From NCBI GenBank assembly GCA_016778985.1, contig JADHOM010000001.1, positions 237,613 through 301,612 on the forward strand: a stretch of 64,000 bases of DNA. Reading direction: 5' to 3'. Positions 8,890 through 17,733 of this stretch are shown here, in pieces. Numbering within the stretch: the first letter of the stretch is position 1; each line of letters starts with the position of its first letter. The DNA comes from Alphaproteobacteria bacterium (lineage in GTDB: Bacteria; Pseudomonadota; Alphaproteobacteria; Puniceispirillales; UBA1172). A model generated the notes under the pieces. That model made no database searches and was not told the DNA's origin. It worked only from the letters and a program-made list of their open reading frames with translations. The translations under genes were made by a program, and so were the position numbers.

Positions 8890-10041
8890 TTACATCTGAC
8901 AGCCAGCAACATCATCACGAACAGATGAGATCGTATCAATCAGTTTCTGGGTTAGTGCCCCATTTTCCATCACTGTATCGTAAACATAAATATTTTGAAC
9001 GATATTATTTGTCGCAGGGTCAATTTCTAGGGCGCCGCGTGGGCCGACATAGCTGACTTTCGGTAAGGCTGCGGCGATGCTTTGGCTATCGGTGCCGCCC
9101 TGATCAACCGCCGCCATCAGTGCCAGCCCAGCATCATAACCCTGAACCGAATATTCAGATGGCATGGTGCCGTACCTGGCCATAAATGCCTCAACAAAGG
9201 CCTTATTTTCTGGCGTCTCAAGAGTTGGAATATAATGCAGAGATGCGCGCACCCCAATAGCGGCCTCCCCTTCAGCGGCAACATAGAGAGGTGAGGTCAG
9301 AAAGCCAGAACCATAAAGCGGCGTTTTGATATCAAATGAGCCATATTGCTTAACAAAGTTAATGGCGCCGCCACCAGCATAGAACACAAATATCGCCTCA
9401 GCCCCTGACGCCTGGGCATTGGCTAGATACGGGCCGAAATCTTTGGTCTGGCCGAATGGCGTAAACTCAGACCCTAAGACTTCACCTCCGGCGGCGGTGA
9501 ATGCCGCAGAAAAGGATGAAATCATTTGATGGCCGGCGGAATAATCAGGGGCAAGCGTATAGACGGTTTTCACCCCATTTTCAGCCATCCATGTTCCCAT
9601 CGGGCGATTGATCTGACCATTGGAAAACGACACCCGCACAATATAGGGTGAGCAATTCTCGCCAGTGGCGAGATTATTTCCGGCATTTGCCACAATCAAC
9701 GGCACTTCGGCCTGATGGACAAAGTCGCGCATCGCCCCCAGCACGCCTGACGACACAACGCCAACCATCACATCGACTTTATCTTGCAGAACCAGTTTCC
9801 GGGCTTTGGCTAAACCAACGGGGGGCTTGGCCTCAGTATCTTCGGTGATAATTGTAAACTCATCTGAGCGGCCAGCCTCATCAATGGCCATATTAAACCC
9901 TTCGGTAATCGCATTGCCCAGTGCCGCATAGGTGCCGGTATAGGGCAACACCAATCCCACTTTAGTGTCGGCAAATGCGGGCATGTGAATGCCAACAGCC
10001 AGACCGCCAATAACTACCAGATTTTTGAGAATGGATTTCAT
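8890..10041 (-). CDS. livK: ABC transporter substrate-binding protein (LivK-like, periplasmic)
   Basis: A 383-residue type I periplasmic binding protein. Residues 1-24 form a signal peptide ending PAFA. The mature protein starts with VGLVLPYTGTYAALG, the usual ligand-binding opening of this family, and continues with the DTEAKP and DVMVGVVSSGVLGAM segments. An ideal AAGGAG ribosome site precedes the ATG. It heads the livKHMGF operon and is divergent from glcD across 326 bases. The ligand is not obvious; family members bind branched amino acids, amides, urea or aromatic acids. Confidence 0.9.
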   Translation of the reverse strand: MKSILKNLVVIGGLAVGIHMPAFADTKVGLVLPYTGTYAALGNAITEGFNMAIDEAGRSDEFTIITEDTEAKPPVGLAKARKLVLQDKVDVMVGVVSSGVLGAMRDFVHQAEVPLIVANAGNNLATGENCSPYIVRVSFSNGQINRPMGTWMAENGVKTVYTLAPDYSAGHQMISSFSAAFTAAGGEVLGSEFTPFGQTKDFGPYLANAQASGAEAIFVFYAGGGAINFVKQYGSFDIKTPLYGSGFLTSPLYVAAEGEAAIGVRASLHYIPTLETPENKAFVEAFMARYGTMPSEYSVQGYDAGLALMAAVDQGGTDSQSIAAALPKVSYVGPRGALEIDPATNNIVQNIYVYDTVMENGALTQKLIDTISSVRDDVAGCQM

Positions 10042-10367
10042 TGATCCGCTCCTTTATGTTTTTATGTCACCATGACAATAAGTAATAATCTTTATGGCGA
10101 CTAAAGCAACAGTAAAATCTGAATTTTAGACATGCATTGTTTATTCGGTTTTCTGGGAATTATTTGGCGCCTGATTTGCCAAAATGTTAAGGCTCAGATT
10201 ATAATCTACCAATGATGTGATATTGTCTTTGCTGGCATAGTTGCCATATTATGAGCAAACAATACTGTCAAACAATATCGTCTGGCCATATCGTCTGGCA
10301 TGAATATCAAGCAATACCATCAAGGATATCAATTTAATTCAAATTTGTAGCCATGAAAGGATAAGCC
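10042..10367. promoter_or_regulatory. Divergent promoter region between livK and glcD
   Basis: This 326-base AT-rich gap must hold the promoters of both the importer operon (leftward) and glcDEF (rightward). No clear operator palindrome or regulator gene was found. Near 10261-10312 there are imperfect direct repeats built on the words CAATA and ATCGTCTGGC. I see no small gene in it. Confidence 0.5.
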
Positions 10368-11855
10368 ATGCAAATGCCGGAACCAGATGCCGACATTATC
10401 GCGCGCAGAGACAGCATTGTTGCGACATTAAAAACCATGCTTCCGGCAACATCTGTGGTTGATAGCGCCGAGGGTCGGCGCGCCTATGATGCTGATGGCT
10501 TATCCGCCTATCGGCAATTGCCGTTGGTTGTGGTGTTGCCCGAAACGGTTGAGCAAGTCGCCGCCATCATGAAATATTGTCATCACGAAGGCATAAAAAT
10601 TGTGCCGCGTGGGTCGGGGACATCGCTATCTGGCGGGGCGTTGCCATTGGCTGATGCGGTGCTGATGGCGATGGGAAAGTTTAACCGCATTCTTGATATT
10701 GATTATGATAATCGCTGTGTCGTCACCCAGCCCGGTGTGACCAATCTGGCCATCACCCAGGCCGTCGAGTCCAAAGGCTTTTATTATGCGCCTGATCCAT
10801 CGAGCCAGATTGCCTGTTCGGTTGGCGGTAATGTTGCCGAAAACTCTGGCGGGGTGCATTGTCTCAAATATGGTCTGACGACAAACAACCTGATGGGGGT
10901 TGAAATGGTCACCATAGAAGGCGAGATTCTGCGGCTTGGCGGCAAGCATCTTGATGCTGGTGATTATGATCTGCTTGGCGTCATGACAGGCTCGGAAGGA
11001 TTGCTGGGTGTTGTTACCGAAGTCACATTGCGGATATTGCAGTCACCGGCGACACGCCGCGCTGTGCTCGTTGGCTTTGATGAAACGGCGGCGGCGGCAT
11101 CTGCGGTTGGTGATATCATTGCCGCAGGAATTATTCCGGCAGGCATGGAAATGATGGATAGTCTGGCCATTAACGCCGCCGAGGATTTTGTTAATGCCGG
11201 CTACCCAAGACAGGCATCGGCGCTGCTGATTATTGAACTGGACGGCCCGGAGATTGAGGTTAATGCCTTGATTGATCGTGTGGCTGATCTGGTCAATACG
11301 GCGGGTGCAAGCTCTCTTAAAATCAGCGAAACAGAAGAAGAGCGAGAGCGGTTCTGGGCTGGCCGCAAAGCCGCTTTCCCAGCCGTTGGCCGCATTTCCC
11401 CGGATTATTTATGTATGGATGGCACCATTCCGCGGCGCGCGCTGCCTGATATGATGATTAGAATAGCCAGTCTGAGCCAGCAATATGGGCTTCGCGTGGC
11501 TAATGTCTTTCATGCGGGTGATGGTAATTTGCACCCTTTGATCTTGTTTGATGCCAATCAGCCGGATGAGCTGAAAAGAGCCGAAGATTTTGGCGCCGAT
11601 ATCCTCAGAGCATGTGTTGAGATGGGCGGCGTCTTAACAGGTGAACATGGCGTTGGCGTTGAAAAACGTGATTTGATGCCAATCCAGTTCAGCGAAGATG
11701 ATCTCAAACAACAGCAACGGCTGAAATGTGCATTTGATGCAGATCACCTGCTTAATCCGGGCAAGGTGTTCCCGCAACTTCACCGTTGCGCAGAGCTTGG
11801 CCGGTTGCATGTCCATCATGGCAAAATGCCCTTTCCTGAATTACCAAGGTTCTGA
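10368..11855 (+). CDS. glcD: Glycolate oxidase FAD subunit GlcD
   Basis: A 495-residue FAD-linked oxidase (FAD_binding_4 plus C-terminal FAD-oxidase domain). The FAD pyrophosphate loop PRGSGTSLSGGALP lies at about 80-93, and the catalytic-domain motif NVFHAGDGNLHP at about 379-390; the C-terminal LTGEHGVGVEKRDLM segment is typical of GlcD. It oxidises glycolate (possibly also D-lactate) to glyoxylate together with GlcE and GlcF at the inner membrane. An AAGGAT ribosome site precedes the ATG. It begins the glcDEF operon. Glycolate from phytoplankton is a common marine carbon source. Confidence 0.95.
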   Translation: MQMPEPDADIIARRDSIVATLKTMLPATSVVDSAEGRRAYDADGLSAYRQLPLVVVLPETVEQVAAIMKYCHHEGIKIVPRGSGTSLSGGALPLADAVLMAMGKFNRILDIDYDNRCVVTQPGVTNLAITQAVESKGFYYAPDPSSQIACSVGGNVAENSGGVHCLKYGLTTNNLMGVEMVTIEGEILRLGGKHLDAGDYDLLGVMTGSEGLLGVVTEVTLRILQSPATRRAVLVGFDETAAAASAVGDIIAAGIIPAGMEMMDSLAINAAEDFVNAGYPRQASALLIIELDGPEIEVNALIDRVADLVNTAGASSLKISETEEERERFWAGRKAAFPAVGRISPDYLCMDGTIPRRALPDMMIRIASLSQQYGLRVANVFHAGDGNLHPLILFDANQPDELKRAEDFGADILRACVEMGGVLTGEHGVGVEKRDLMPIQFSEDDLKQQQRLKCAFDADHLLNPGKVFPQLHRCAELGRLHVHHGKMPFPELPRF

Positions 11856-11857
11856 TT

Positions 11858-13090
11858 GTGACGCCTCAACACCCACAGCATCTGGATGATGTATTATCGC
11901 TAATTAAAGATGCTATGGCTGATGGTGCGGCGCTGGCGATAGTAGGGCATGGCAGTAAATCCGATTGGGGATATCCCGTTGCCGAGGCACGCCCGGTCGT
12001 GCTTGATCGCCTGTCTGGGGTTATTGATTATCAGCCTGAGGAGCTGATCTTGACGGTGCGCGCAGGCACCGCCATGACAGAGATTAATAAAGCCCTGGCT
12101 AAGCAAAATCAGATGCTGGGCTTTGAGCCGCCTGATCTAGGCGAGCTTTATGGCGCTAATAACCCGTCCTCAAATAAGGGCAGTATTGGCGGTGTTCTGG
12201 CAACAAACCTATCAGGGTCAAGGCGGCTAACCGCCGGGGCGGCGCGTGATTTTCTGCTAGGATTTGAGGCCGCATCAGGGCGCGGTGAACGCTTTCGGTC
12301 TGGCGGAAAAGTTGTCAAAAATGTCACTGGCTATGATCTGTCAAAACTGATTTGTGGATCATTTGGCACCTTAGCCATCATGGATGAGATCACGTTAAAA
12401 ACCTTGCCAAAACCAGAAGCAACAAAAAGCCTCATCTTCCCAGCAGATGATTTGGCGGCGGCGGGCAAACATATCGCAGCCATTCTGGCCACCCCGCATG
12501 AGCCATCGGCGGCGGCTATTCTGCCTGCTGATATGGCGGCAAAGGCTGGCTATGATATGGCTAAGATGCTGGTGGTTATTCGGCTTGAGGGGTTTGCGAT
12601 ATCGGTTAATGCGCGGGCGGATGCTCTGCTGGCGCTCTATGCAGGCGGCGACGAGATTGATGATAAGGCGAGCCAGAGCTTGTGGCAGTTGATCACCAAT
12701 ACCGTCCTGCTGGCGGATAGCCAAGGTGATATCTGGAAAGTATCTTGCCCAGCCACAGCCGCGCCCGCCATTATCCAAGGGCTGAAGGATATTCTGCCAA
12801 AGGATTTACCATTGCGCTATTATGCTGATTGGGCAGGCGGTTTGTTATGGCTGGATCTGCCGTCGCAAGTCACGCCAGCAGATGTTGCATATGGCGCCAG
12901 ATTGCGGCAGATATTGGCTGATCATGGGGGCGGCTTCGCGCAATTAATCCGCGATAGCAATATCACACGTCAATATCTGCCGGCATTTCAGCCGTTAGCT
13001 GATGCGCAATTCGGTCTGCATAAGCGTATCAAAGCGGCGTTTGATCCGATGCGTGTGCTTAATCCTGGGCGCATGCATCATGATATTTAG
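11858..13090 (+). CDS. glcE: Glycolate oxidase FAD-binding subunit GlcE
   Basis: A 410-residue protein of the GlcE family, with one FAD_binding_4 domain: VGHGSKSDWGYP is the glycine-rich FAD loop, followed by the NNPSSNKGSIGGVLATN segment. It ends with the DPMRVLNPGRM motif. The start is a GTG two bases after the glcD stop, so translation is probably coupled to GlcD. It forms the membrane-associated glycolate dehydrogenase with GlcD and GlcF. Confidence 0.93.
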   Translation: MTPQHPQHLDDVLSLIKDAMADGAALAIVGHGSKSDWGYPVAEARPVVLDRLSGVIDYQPEELILTVRAGTAMTEINKALAKQNQMLGFEPPDLGELYGANNPSSNKGSIGGVLATNLSGSRRLTAGAARDFLLGFEAASGRGERFRSGGKVVKNVTGYDLSKLICGSFGTLAIMDEITLKTLPKPEATKSLIFPADDLAAAGKHIAAILATPHEPSAAAILPADMAAKAGYDMAKMLVVIRLEGFAISVNARADALLALYAGGDEIDDKASQSLWQLITNTVLLADSQGDIWKVSCPATAAPAIIQGLKDILPKDLPLRYYADWAGGLLWLDLPSQVTPADVAYGARLRQILADHGGGFAQLIRDSNITRQYLPAFQPLADAQFGLHKRIKAAFDPMRVLNPGRMHHDI

Positions 13091-13101
13091 GTCTGGATTC
13101 C

Positions 13102-13131
13102 AAGGACGGGCATTAAGGACGGGCATTAAGG
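13102..13131. repeat. Tandem repeat, 13-bp unit x2.3
   Basis: AAGGACGGGCATT is repeated perfectly at 13102-13114 and 13115-13127, with a partial third copy, in the short gap between the glcE stop and glcF. One of several intergenic tandem duplications with a period near 13 bases in this window. Confidence 0.85.
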
Positions 13132-13149
13132 GGTAAGGAGCTGGTAATT

Positions 13150-14460
13150 ATGCAAACGCATTTCACCGCAGAACAGTTGAACGATCCGGCCATTGCCCGT
13201 GCTGATAGCATCTTGCGGGCATGTGTTCACTGTGGGTTTTGCACGGCGACCTGTCCGACATTTGTTCTGACAGGGGATGAACGCGACAGTCCACGTGGCC
13301 GCATCTGGATGATGCGCGAGCTGCTGGAGAGCCCGCAAACGGTGTCCGCTGATACAGGTTTTCATCTTGATCGGTGCTTGGGTTGCTTGTCTTGCACAAC
13401 AACCTGCCCATCAGGTGTTGATTATCCGCATTTGCTTGATATTGGCCGTGCCAAAATGGCAGAACAGGTCAAGCGGCCACTGGCTGATCGGCTGATGCGG
13501 CGGCTGTTGGCGCGGATTATTCCGCATGCTGGCCGCTTTCATACTATGATGCGATTAGCGCGGATTGGCCGCATGTTTCGGTGGCTGATGCCAGCGGCGT
13601 TGCGGCGCATGCTGGATAAGGTGCCAGAAGCAATTCCAGCCAAGATTGATCCTGTTGGGGCAGCGGATGCGGTCTATTCGCCCTCCCAAAATCCGCTGCG
13701 CCGTGTTGCTATGCTGGCGGGATGTGCATCACGCGCCCTAGAGCCTGATATCAATGATGCAACAATCCGGCTGCTTAACCGGCTTGGGGTTGAAGTGCGG
13801 GTGTATGCTGATGTGCATTGTTGTGGGGCTTTGGCGCATCATATTGGTGAGACTAAATCTGCTGATGCGGCAGTGCATAAAGCGGTGGCACGCTGGCATG
13901 AGGCGCTTAGCCAAGGAGCGGTTGATGCCATTATCACCAATGCCTCTGGGTGTGGTACCATGGTCAAAGATTATGGTGATATGCTGCAACATGATCCGCT
14001 ATGGGCAGATCGAGCGGCGGTGGTATCGGCGGCAAGTTTTGATATCAGTGAGATCCTGGCAGTATTGGATTGGTCAAGATTGCTGAACCAGCCAGCGGCA
14101 AAAGAACAGGCAGAAGCAGTGGCAGCAACGCGGCTTGGCTATCATTCGGCCTGCTCGCTTCAACATGGACAGAATATCCATAGCTTGCCAAAGCGGCTGC
14201 TGCAACAGGTTGGCTTTACGGTTGTGGAACCGCGTGAGGGGCATTTATGTTGTGGCTCGGCAGGGGTTTATAATCTGTTACAGCCGGATATGGCTGATGG
14301 GCTGAAATCCCGAAAACAGGCGTGCTTACAGGCGACTGGCGCGGCGGCAATCGCGGCAGGCAATATAGGCTGTATCACGCAACTCAATACGGCTGATCTG
14401 CCTGTCCGTCATACGGTGCAGTTTCTCGATTGGGCAACAGGCGGCAACAAGCCGTTTTAA
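13150..14460 (+). CDS. glcF: Glycolate oxidase iron-sulfur subunit GlcF
   Basis: A 436-residue ferredoxin-like electron-transfer subunit. Two 4Fe-4S motifs are visible, CVHCGFCTATCP at 25-36 and CLGCLSCTTTCP at about 77-88. The C-terminal half has two CCG domains (VHCCGALAHH and HLCCGSAGVYN) that bind a further non-canonical cluster in related enzymes. It passes electrons from GlcDE flavin towards the quinone pool. Last gene of glcDEF. Confidence 0.95.
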   Translation: MQTHFTAEQLNDPAIARADSILRACVHCGFCTATCPTFVLTGDERDSPRGRIWMMRELLESPQTVSADTGFHLDRCLGCLSCTTTCPSGVDYPHLLDIGRAKMAEQVKRPLADRLMRRLLARIIPHAGRFHTMMRLARIGRMFRWLMPAALRRMLDKVPEAIPAKIDPVGAADAVYSPSQNPLRRVAMLAGCASRALEPDINDATIRLLNRLGVEVRVYADVHCCGALAHHIGETKSADAAVHKAVARWHEALSQGAVDAIITNASGCGTMVKDYGDMLQHDPLWADRAAVVSAASFDISEILAVLDWSRLLNQPAAKEQAEAVAATRLGYHSACSLQHGQNIHSLPKRLLQQVGFTVVEPREGHLCCGSAGVYNLLQPDMADGLKSRKQACLQATGAAAIAAGNIGCITQLNTADLPVRHTVQFLDWATGGNKPF

Positions 14461-14475
14461 GGTTTTAATGGTATG

Positions 14476-14491
14476 TTAACCGTCTGTTAAC
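14476..14491. promoter_or_regulatory. CtrA-type binding motif TTAA-N7-TTAAC
   Basis: The sequence TTAACCGTCTGTTAAC fits the alphaproteobacterial CtrA full-site consensus TTAA-N7-TTAAC exactly. It lies 16 bases after the glcF stop and about 40 bases before the truncated toxin-like gene at 14530, a position suitable for promoter control. CtrA is the cell-cycle/motility response regulator of the class; binding here is inference from the motif alone. Confidence 0.4.
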
Positions 14492-14529
14492 ACTTTTCGT
14501 ATATCCTTCTTTCTAAATTATAATAAGAA

Positions 14530-14871
14530 ATGGTCAAAAGACGACTTTGTGTTGTTGTTTCACCAGATATTAAAGGAAGGGGGCAATTATGCACTATAGT
14601 GCCACTTAGCACGACTCCCCCAAAAAAAGTTATGAAATATTACTACCAACTTCAAATCCCATTCCAAATGCCAGAAAAATGGAAAGAAAATCCAGTTTGG
14701 GTCAAAGGTGATATGGTCAATGCTGTTGGCTTTCATAGATTCGACTTGATAAGATTAGATAAAGACCGACAAGGAAAGAGAAATTACCAAAAAAGTGTAT
14801 TATCGCAGATAGATATGCAGAATATTTATGAGTGTATATGTCAGAGCTTGGGGTTATCTTACTTGACATGA
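14530..14871 (+). pseudogene. PemK/MazF-like (YifN-type) toxin family gene, N-terminally truncated
   Basis: The 113-residue frame opens with MVKRRLCVVVSPD and continues with GQLCTIVPLSTTPP and WVKGDMVNAVGFHRFDLIRL, which match the conserved core of the PemK-like family related to YifN. In the family as I know it, about 25 further residues (a PKxGxxLxCDF-type first strand) precede the MVKRR segment. Here an in-frame stop lies two codons upstream and no such sequence exists in any frame before the glcF end. The beginning of the fold is therefore missing, and no antitoxin gene is adjacent. It is probably a remnant, although transcription and translation from this ATG remain possible. Codon use is more AT-rich than the neighbours, compatible with acquisition. 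Confidence 0.6.
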
Positions 14872-14890
14872 AAAGATGTTTATACAATAT

Positions 14891-15020
14891 ATAAAACGTG
14901 ACGGCTCTGGAAACATCCGTTTTAAGACCCTAACAAGGGCCACCGGTTATTGGAATGAAAGCAAATTTATAGCCGGTGCAGTTAAGCCCCTTAGGCAGTA
15001 GCCTTTGGGGTTTTATTTTT
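14891..15020 (+). ncRNA. Candidate structured RNA ending in an intrinsic terminator
   Basis: This gene-free stretch contains three successive hairpins. TAAAACG (14892-14898) pairs with CGTTTTA (14918-14924); CCCT pairs with AGGG around 14928-14939; and CACCGGTTAT (14941-14950) pairs with ATAGCCGGTG (14969-14978) over ten base pairs with one G-U. A terminator follows. It could be a small RNA, a leader of the downstream hydrolase gene, or the 3' end of the toxin-remnant transcript. I do not recognise it as a known RNA family. Confidence 0.4.
14984..15020 (+). terminator. Rho-independent terminator
   Basis: GCCCC and AGGC pair with GCCT and GGGGTT across a small internal loop, and the hairpin is followed directly by TTTTATTTTT. 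It ends transcription from the 14530 gene or the structured RNA about 65 bases before the next coding start. Confidence 0.7.
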
Positions 15021-15084
15021 AATTAATATATGTATGAATTAAAGGTATAGATGGAAATCAAGAAAAGGCTTTTAGGGGGAACAG

Positions 15085-15957
15085 ATGACAACATCACCAG
15101 TAGTTAAGGCATTTTTTGATACAGACTCGAATACCATCAGTTATGTTGTGTCAGACCCAGCGACAGCGAAGGCAGCAATTATCGACTCGGTGCTTGATTT
15201 TGATTATGCCAGCGGCACCATTTCCTATGATCATGCCGATGATATCATTGCCTATATCAAGGCCGAAGCGCTGGAGACAGAATGGCTGATTGAAACCCAT
15301 GTTCATGCTGATCATCTGTCTGCCGCGCCATATCTGCAAGGCAAGTTGGGCGGCAAAATTGGTATCTCGGAAAAGATCACCGAAATACAGACCATCTTTG
15401 GTAAAGTCTTCAATGCTGGCACCCAGTTTGAACGTGATGGTAGCCAGTTTGATCGGCTTTTTTCTGACGGTGATGATTATACCATTGGCACATTACACGC
15501 CCGCGTCATTGCCACCCCCGGCCACACGCCAGCTTGTATGGCGCATATTATTGGTGATGCGATTTTTGTTGGTGATACGATGTTTATGCCTGATGGTGGA
15601 ACAGCGCGCGCTGATTTTCCCGGCGGTGATGCGCGGACGCTTTATCAATCTATCAAAAAACTGTTGGCGTTGCCGCCAGAAACGCGGATGTTTATTTGTC
15701 ATGATTATGGACCTAATGGACGTGATATCAAATGGCAGACTAGTGTTGCTGAACAGCGCCAAAATAATATCCATGTCCGTGACGGTATTAGCGAGGATGA
15801 TTTTGTTGAGATGCGGGAAAAGCGCGATGCGACGCTTAATATGCCGCGTCTGATCATGCCGTCTATTCAGGTTAATATGCGGGCTGGATATTTTCCTGAG
15901 GCGGAAAATAACGGTGAGACTTATATCAAAGTCCCCATCCAAGGATTAAAATCCTGA
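15085..15957 (+). CDS. Metallo-beta-lactamase-fold hydrolase (persulfide dioxygenase/glyoxalase II-like)
   Basis: A 290-residue MBL-fold protein. The metal motif THVHADHLS gives His72, His74, Asp76 and His77; the later ATPGHTPACM and FVGDTMF segments supply the next His and bridging Asp, and FICHDYGP the last His. The HADH spacing and C-terminal layout resemble ETHE1/Blh persulfide dioxygenases more than glyoxalase II, so glutathione persulfide oxidation is the best guess, without proof. An AGGGGGA ribosome site precedes the ATG. The stop overlaps the probable start of the next permease gene. Confidence 0.8.
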   Translation: MTTSPVVKAFFDTDSNTISYVVSDPATAKAAIIDSVLDFDYASGTISYDHADDIIAYIKAEALETEWLIETHVHADHLSAAPYLQGKLGGKIGISEKITEIQTIFGKVFNAGTQFERDGSQFDRLFSDGDDYTIGTLHARVIATPGHTPACMAHIIGDAIFVGDTMFMPDGGTARADFPGGDARTLYQSIKKLLALPPETRMFICHDYGPNGRDIKWQTSVAEQRQNNIHVRDGISEDDFVEMREKRDATLNMPRLIMPSIQVNMRAGYFPEAENNGETYIKVPIQGLKS

Positions 15958-16853
15958 CCCACCCGACTGGCTATAAATGGGATAGTAATGGCGCCGCCAT
16001 CATTCTCATTATTACGGCCTTAGCATTAGCCGCTGTTACTGGTGCTATTATGAAAATGATGACAGTTGAGATGAACCCTGTGTTTATCGCTTGGCTGCGT
16101 TTTGCTGGTTATGTAGTGCTTTTACTGCCGCTGGCCTTATGGCGGTCAGGCCTGCAGGCTCTGATGCCGCCGCGCCCGGTGATACAGATTATCCGCGGGG
16201 TTCTGTTAGCAATCGGTAATGTGTGTTTTATTATTGGTGTCCAATATGTCGATTTTGCTGATGCTATTGCCCTTATCTATGTCTATCCGTTTTTGATGAT
16301 TTTATTTGCGCCGCTGGTCTTGGGGGAGCGCATAGCACCCTCAGCCTGGCTTGGCGTTTTTGGCGGCTTCACAGGCGTTTTATTAGTTATGCGTCCTAAT
16401 CCTTTCAATCTTGATATCTATGCCTTGCTGATTGTCATGACCGGCTTGATGATATCGTTTCAAATGCTAATAAACCGAAAACTTGGGGTGCTTGCTGATC
16501 CGATTGTCATCTCTTTATGGGGTGGTCTGGCGGCAACGCTATCGCTGACTCCATTTGTCTATGATGTCTGGATACCGATATCTGATTGGCCGTATATGAT
16601 GCTGATTATTTTGTCTATTATCAGTGCCTTAGCACAAGTCTTTATGGTCATGGCATTTACCCGCGGTAGTGCCGGATTGCTGGCCCCATTTACCTATAGT
16701 GAGATCGTATCAGCGGTAGTAATCGGCTTAGTAGTTTTTGGAACATGGCCAGATATATTGGCTTCGTCTGGTATCATCTTGATCATTATAAGCGGTATTC
16801 TGGTCGCGCGATTGCAAGATAAGCTTACCTTGCGGCGCCGAGAAAAGCTTTAA
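15954..16853 (+). CDS. EamA/DMT-family permease, probable non-AUG start
   Basis: A ten-helix drug/metabolite-type transporter of two EamA repeats. The first ATG in frame (16050) would remove the first membrane helix, which is clearly encoded upstream as an Ala/Ile/Leu-rich run ending VTGAIMKMM. The open frame before it has no ATG, GTG or TTG; the best start is CTG at 15954, overlapping the preceding TGA as CTGA, with AAGGA at 15941-15945 acting as the ribosome site. This gives 299 residues, the usual family length, and strong coupling to the hydrolase gene. Substrate unknown. Confidence 0.75.
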   Translation: MTHPTGYKWDSNGAAIILIITALALAAVTGAIMKMMTVEMNPVFIAWLRFAGYVVLLLPLALWRSGLQALMPPRPVIQIIRGVLLAIGNVCFIIGVQYVDFADAIALIYVYPFLMILFAPLVLGERIAPSAWLGVFGGFTGVLLVMRPNPFNLDIYALLIVMTGLMISFQMLINRKLGVLADPIVISLWGGLAATLSLTPFVYDVWIPISDWPYMMLIILSIISALAQVFMVMAFTRGSAGLLAPFTYSEIVSAVVIGLVVFGTWPDILASSGIILIIISGILVARLQDKLTLRRREKL

Positions 16854-16867
16854 TCAATGGCTGATGA

Positions 16868-17569
16868 TTAGTCATTATTGGGATCGGGTTGGGCTAGAAA
16901 ATAGCTGCAACATAGCCCCAATATGATCCATGCCGCCATGCCAACGCCTAGCGCTCTAGAGGCAAAATGTGACGCGATTTCGGGCGGCACTGGCCCCTGC
17001 AAGATTTGCGGTTCAGGTGCACCAATAACATGCGGTGCTAGGATGAGGAGTATCGCCAAAGCAAAAACGATAGGCGTCCTCCCAAAGGCGATTAACCAGA
17101 TGCCAAAGGCTGTTGCAAGAACGGTGGCGAGCCACCAGATTTGTCTTGCTTCTAATGATGTGCTGGCAACTCCCGGAACTTCTGGCGGCAGACCAAAGCT
17201 CGGGGCAAACTGGACAGCAATAAAACCAGCTAATCCCCATATCATGCCCTGACGGTGGCTGATGATACGGAGACTGATGGTGTCGTCATTATCAAGCCGA
17301 AACGCCATCAATGCTGTTATGATTAACCCATAGCCAACATAGATAGCCATAGAAAAGCCAAGGCTGAGCAGGTCGCGTGTTAGATCAAATGTGCTATCGG
17401 TATGATGCGTGTCTGCTGATGAACTGCTGCCAAAATGGGTTAACTGGCCGGTTTCATATAACTCCGCATGAAGCAATACAGGCTGGACAAAAAACAGCTG
17501 CAATAATCCCCCGGCTAATCCAGCAATACAGCCAGCAAATAAGGCCGATATCACGACACGTGTAAACAT
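16868..17569 (-). CDS. cbtA: Cobalt transporter subunit CbtA
   Basis: A membrane protein of about 233 residues with five to six hydrophobic segments, including an N-terminal FAGCIAGLAGGLLQ helix and the long loop holding a His-rich stretch (SADTHHTDS). These are features of CbtA, the putative cobalt permease that works with CbtB. The start at 17569 (MFTRVV) is preferred to an upstream GTG because an AAGG site precedes it and it gives a normal N-terminus. It lies downstream of cbtB and the cobalamin riboswitch, so is probably repressed by B12. Confidence 0.85.
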   Translation of the reverse strand: MFTRVVISALFAGCIAGLAGGLLQLFFVQPVLLHAELYETGQLTHFGSSSSADTHHTDSTFDLTRDLLSLGFSMAIYVGYGLIITALMAFRLDNDDTISLRIISHRQGMIWGLAGFIAVQFAPSFGLPPEVPGVASTSLEARQIWWLATVLATAFGIWLIAFGRTPIVFALAILLILAPHVIGAPEPQILQGPVPPEIASHFASRALGVGMAAWIILGLCCSYFLAQPDPNND

Positions 17570-17628
17570 TCGTAACCTTAATCCATAAAAAAAGGTATCC
17601 ACAAAACTGAAATGGAAAACCCCACTAT

Positions 17629-17733
17629 CAGAGTTCAGAACCAGAGTTCAGTATCAGACCAATTTATTGGGCAACTATTAACCCAAAACGGCTAGCCTAT
17701 TAATGGTCAGACTAATAGTCAGATTAATGGCAG
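17629..17733. repeat. Short tandem duplications between cbtB and cbtA
   Basis: CAGAGTTCAGAAC recurs with a 13-base period at 17629-17651, and TAATGGTCAGAC-like 12-base units recur at 17701-17733, running into the cbtB stop codon region. Both are imperfect. Nothing else is seen in this 154-base spacer. Confidence 0.7.

Noticed and set aside
14891-15010. A tRNA or tmRNA fold in the structured interval
   Set aside because: No acceptor/T-arm pattern (GGTTCGAATCC-type) or CCA end is visible; the hairpins do not form a cloverleaf.
15290-15853. Plus-strand frame of 187 codons inside the metallo-hydrolase gene
   Set aside because: The hydrolase frame has all metal motifs; the alternative has no recognisable domain and is a shadow of codon bias.
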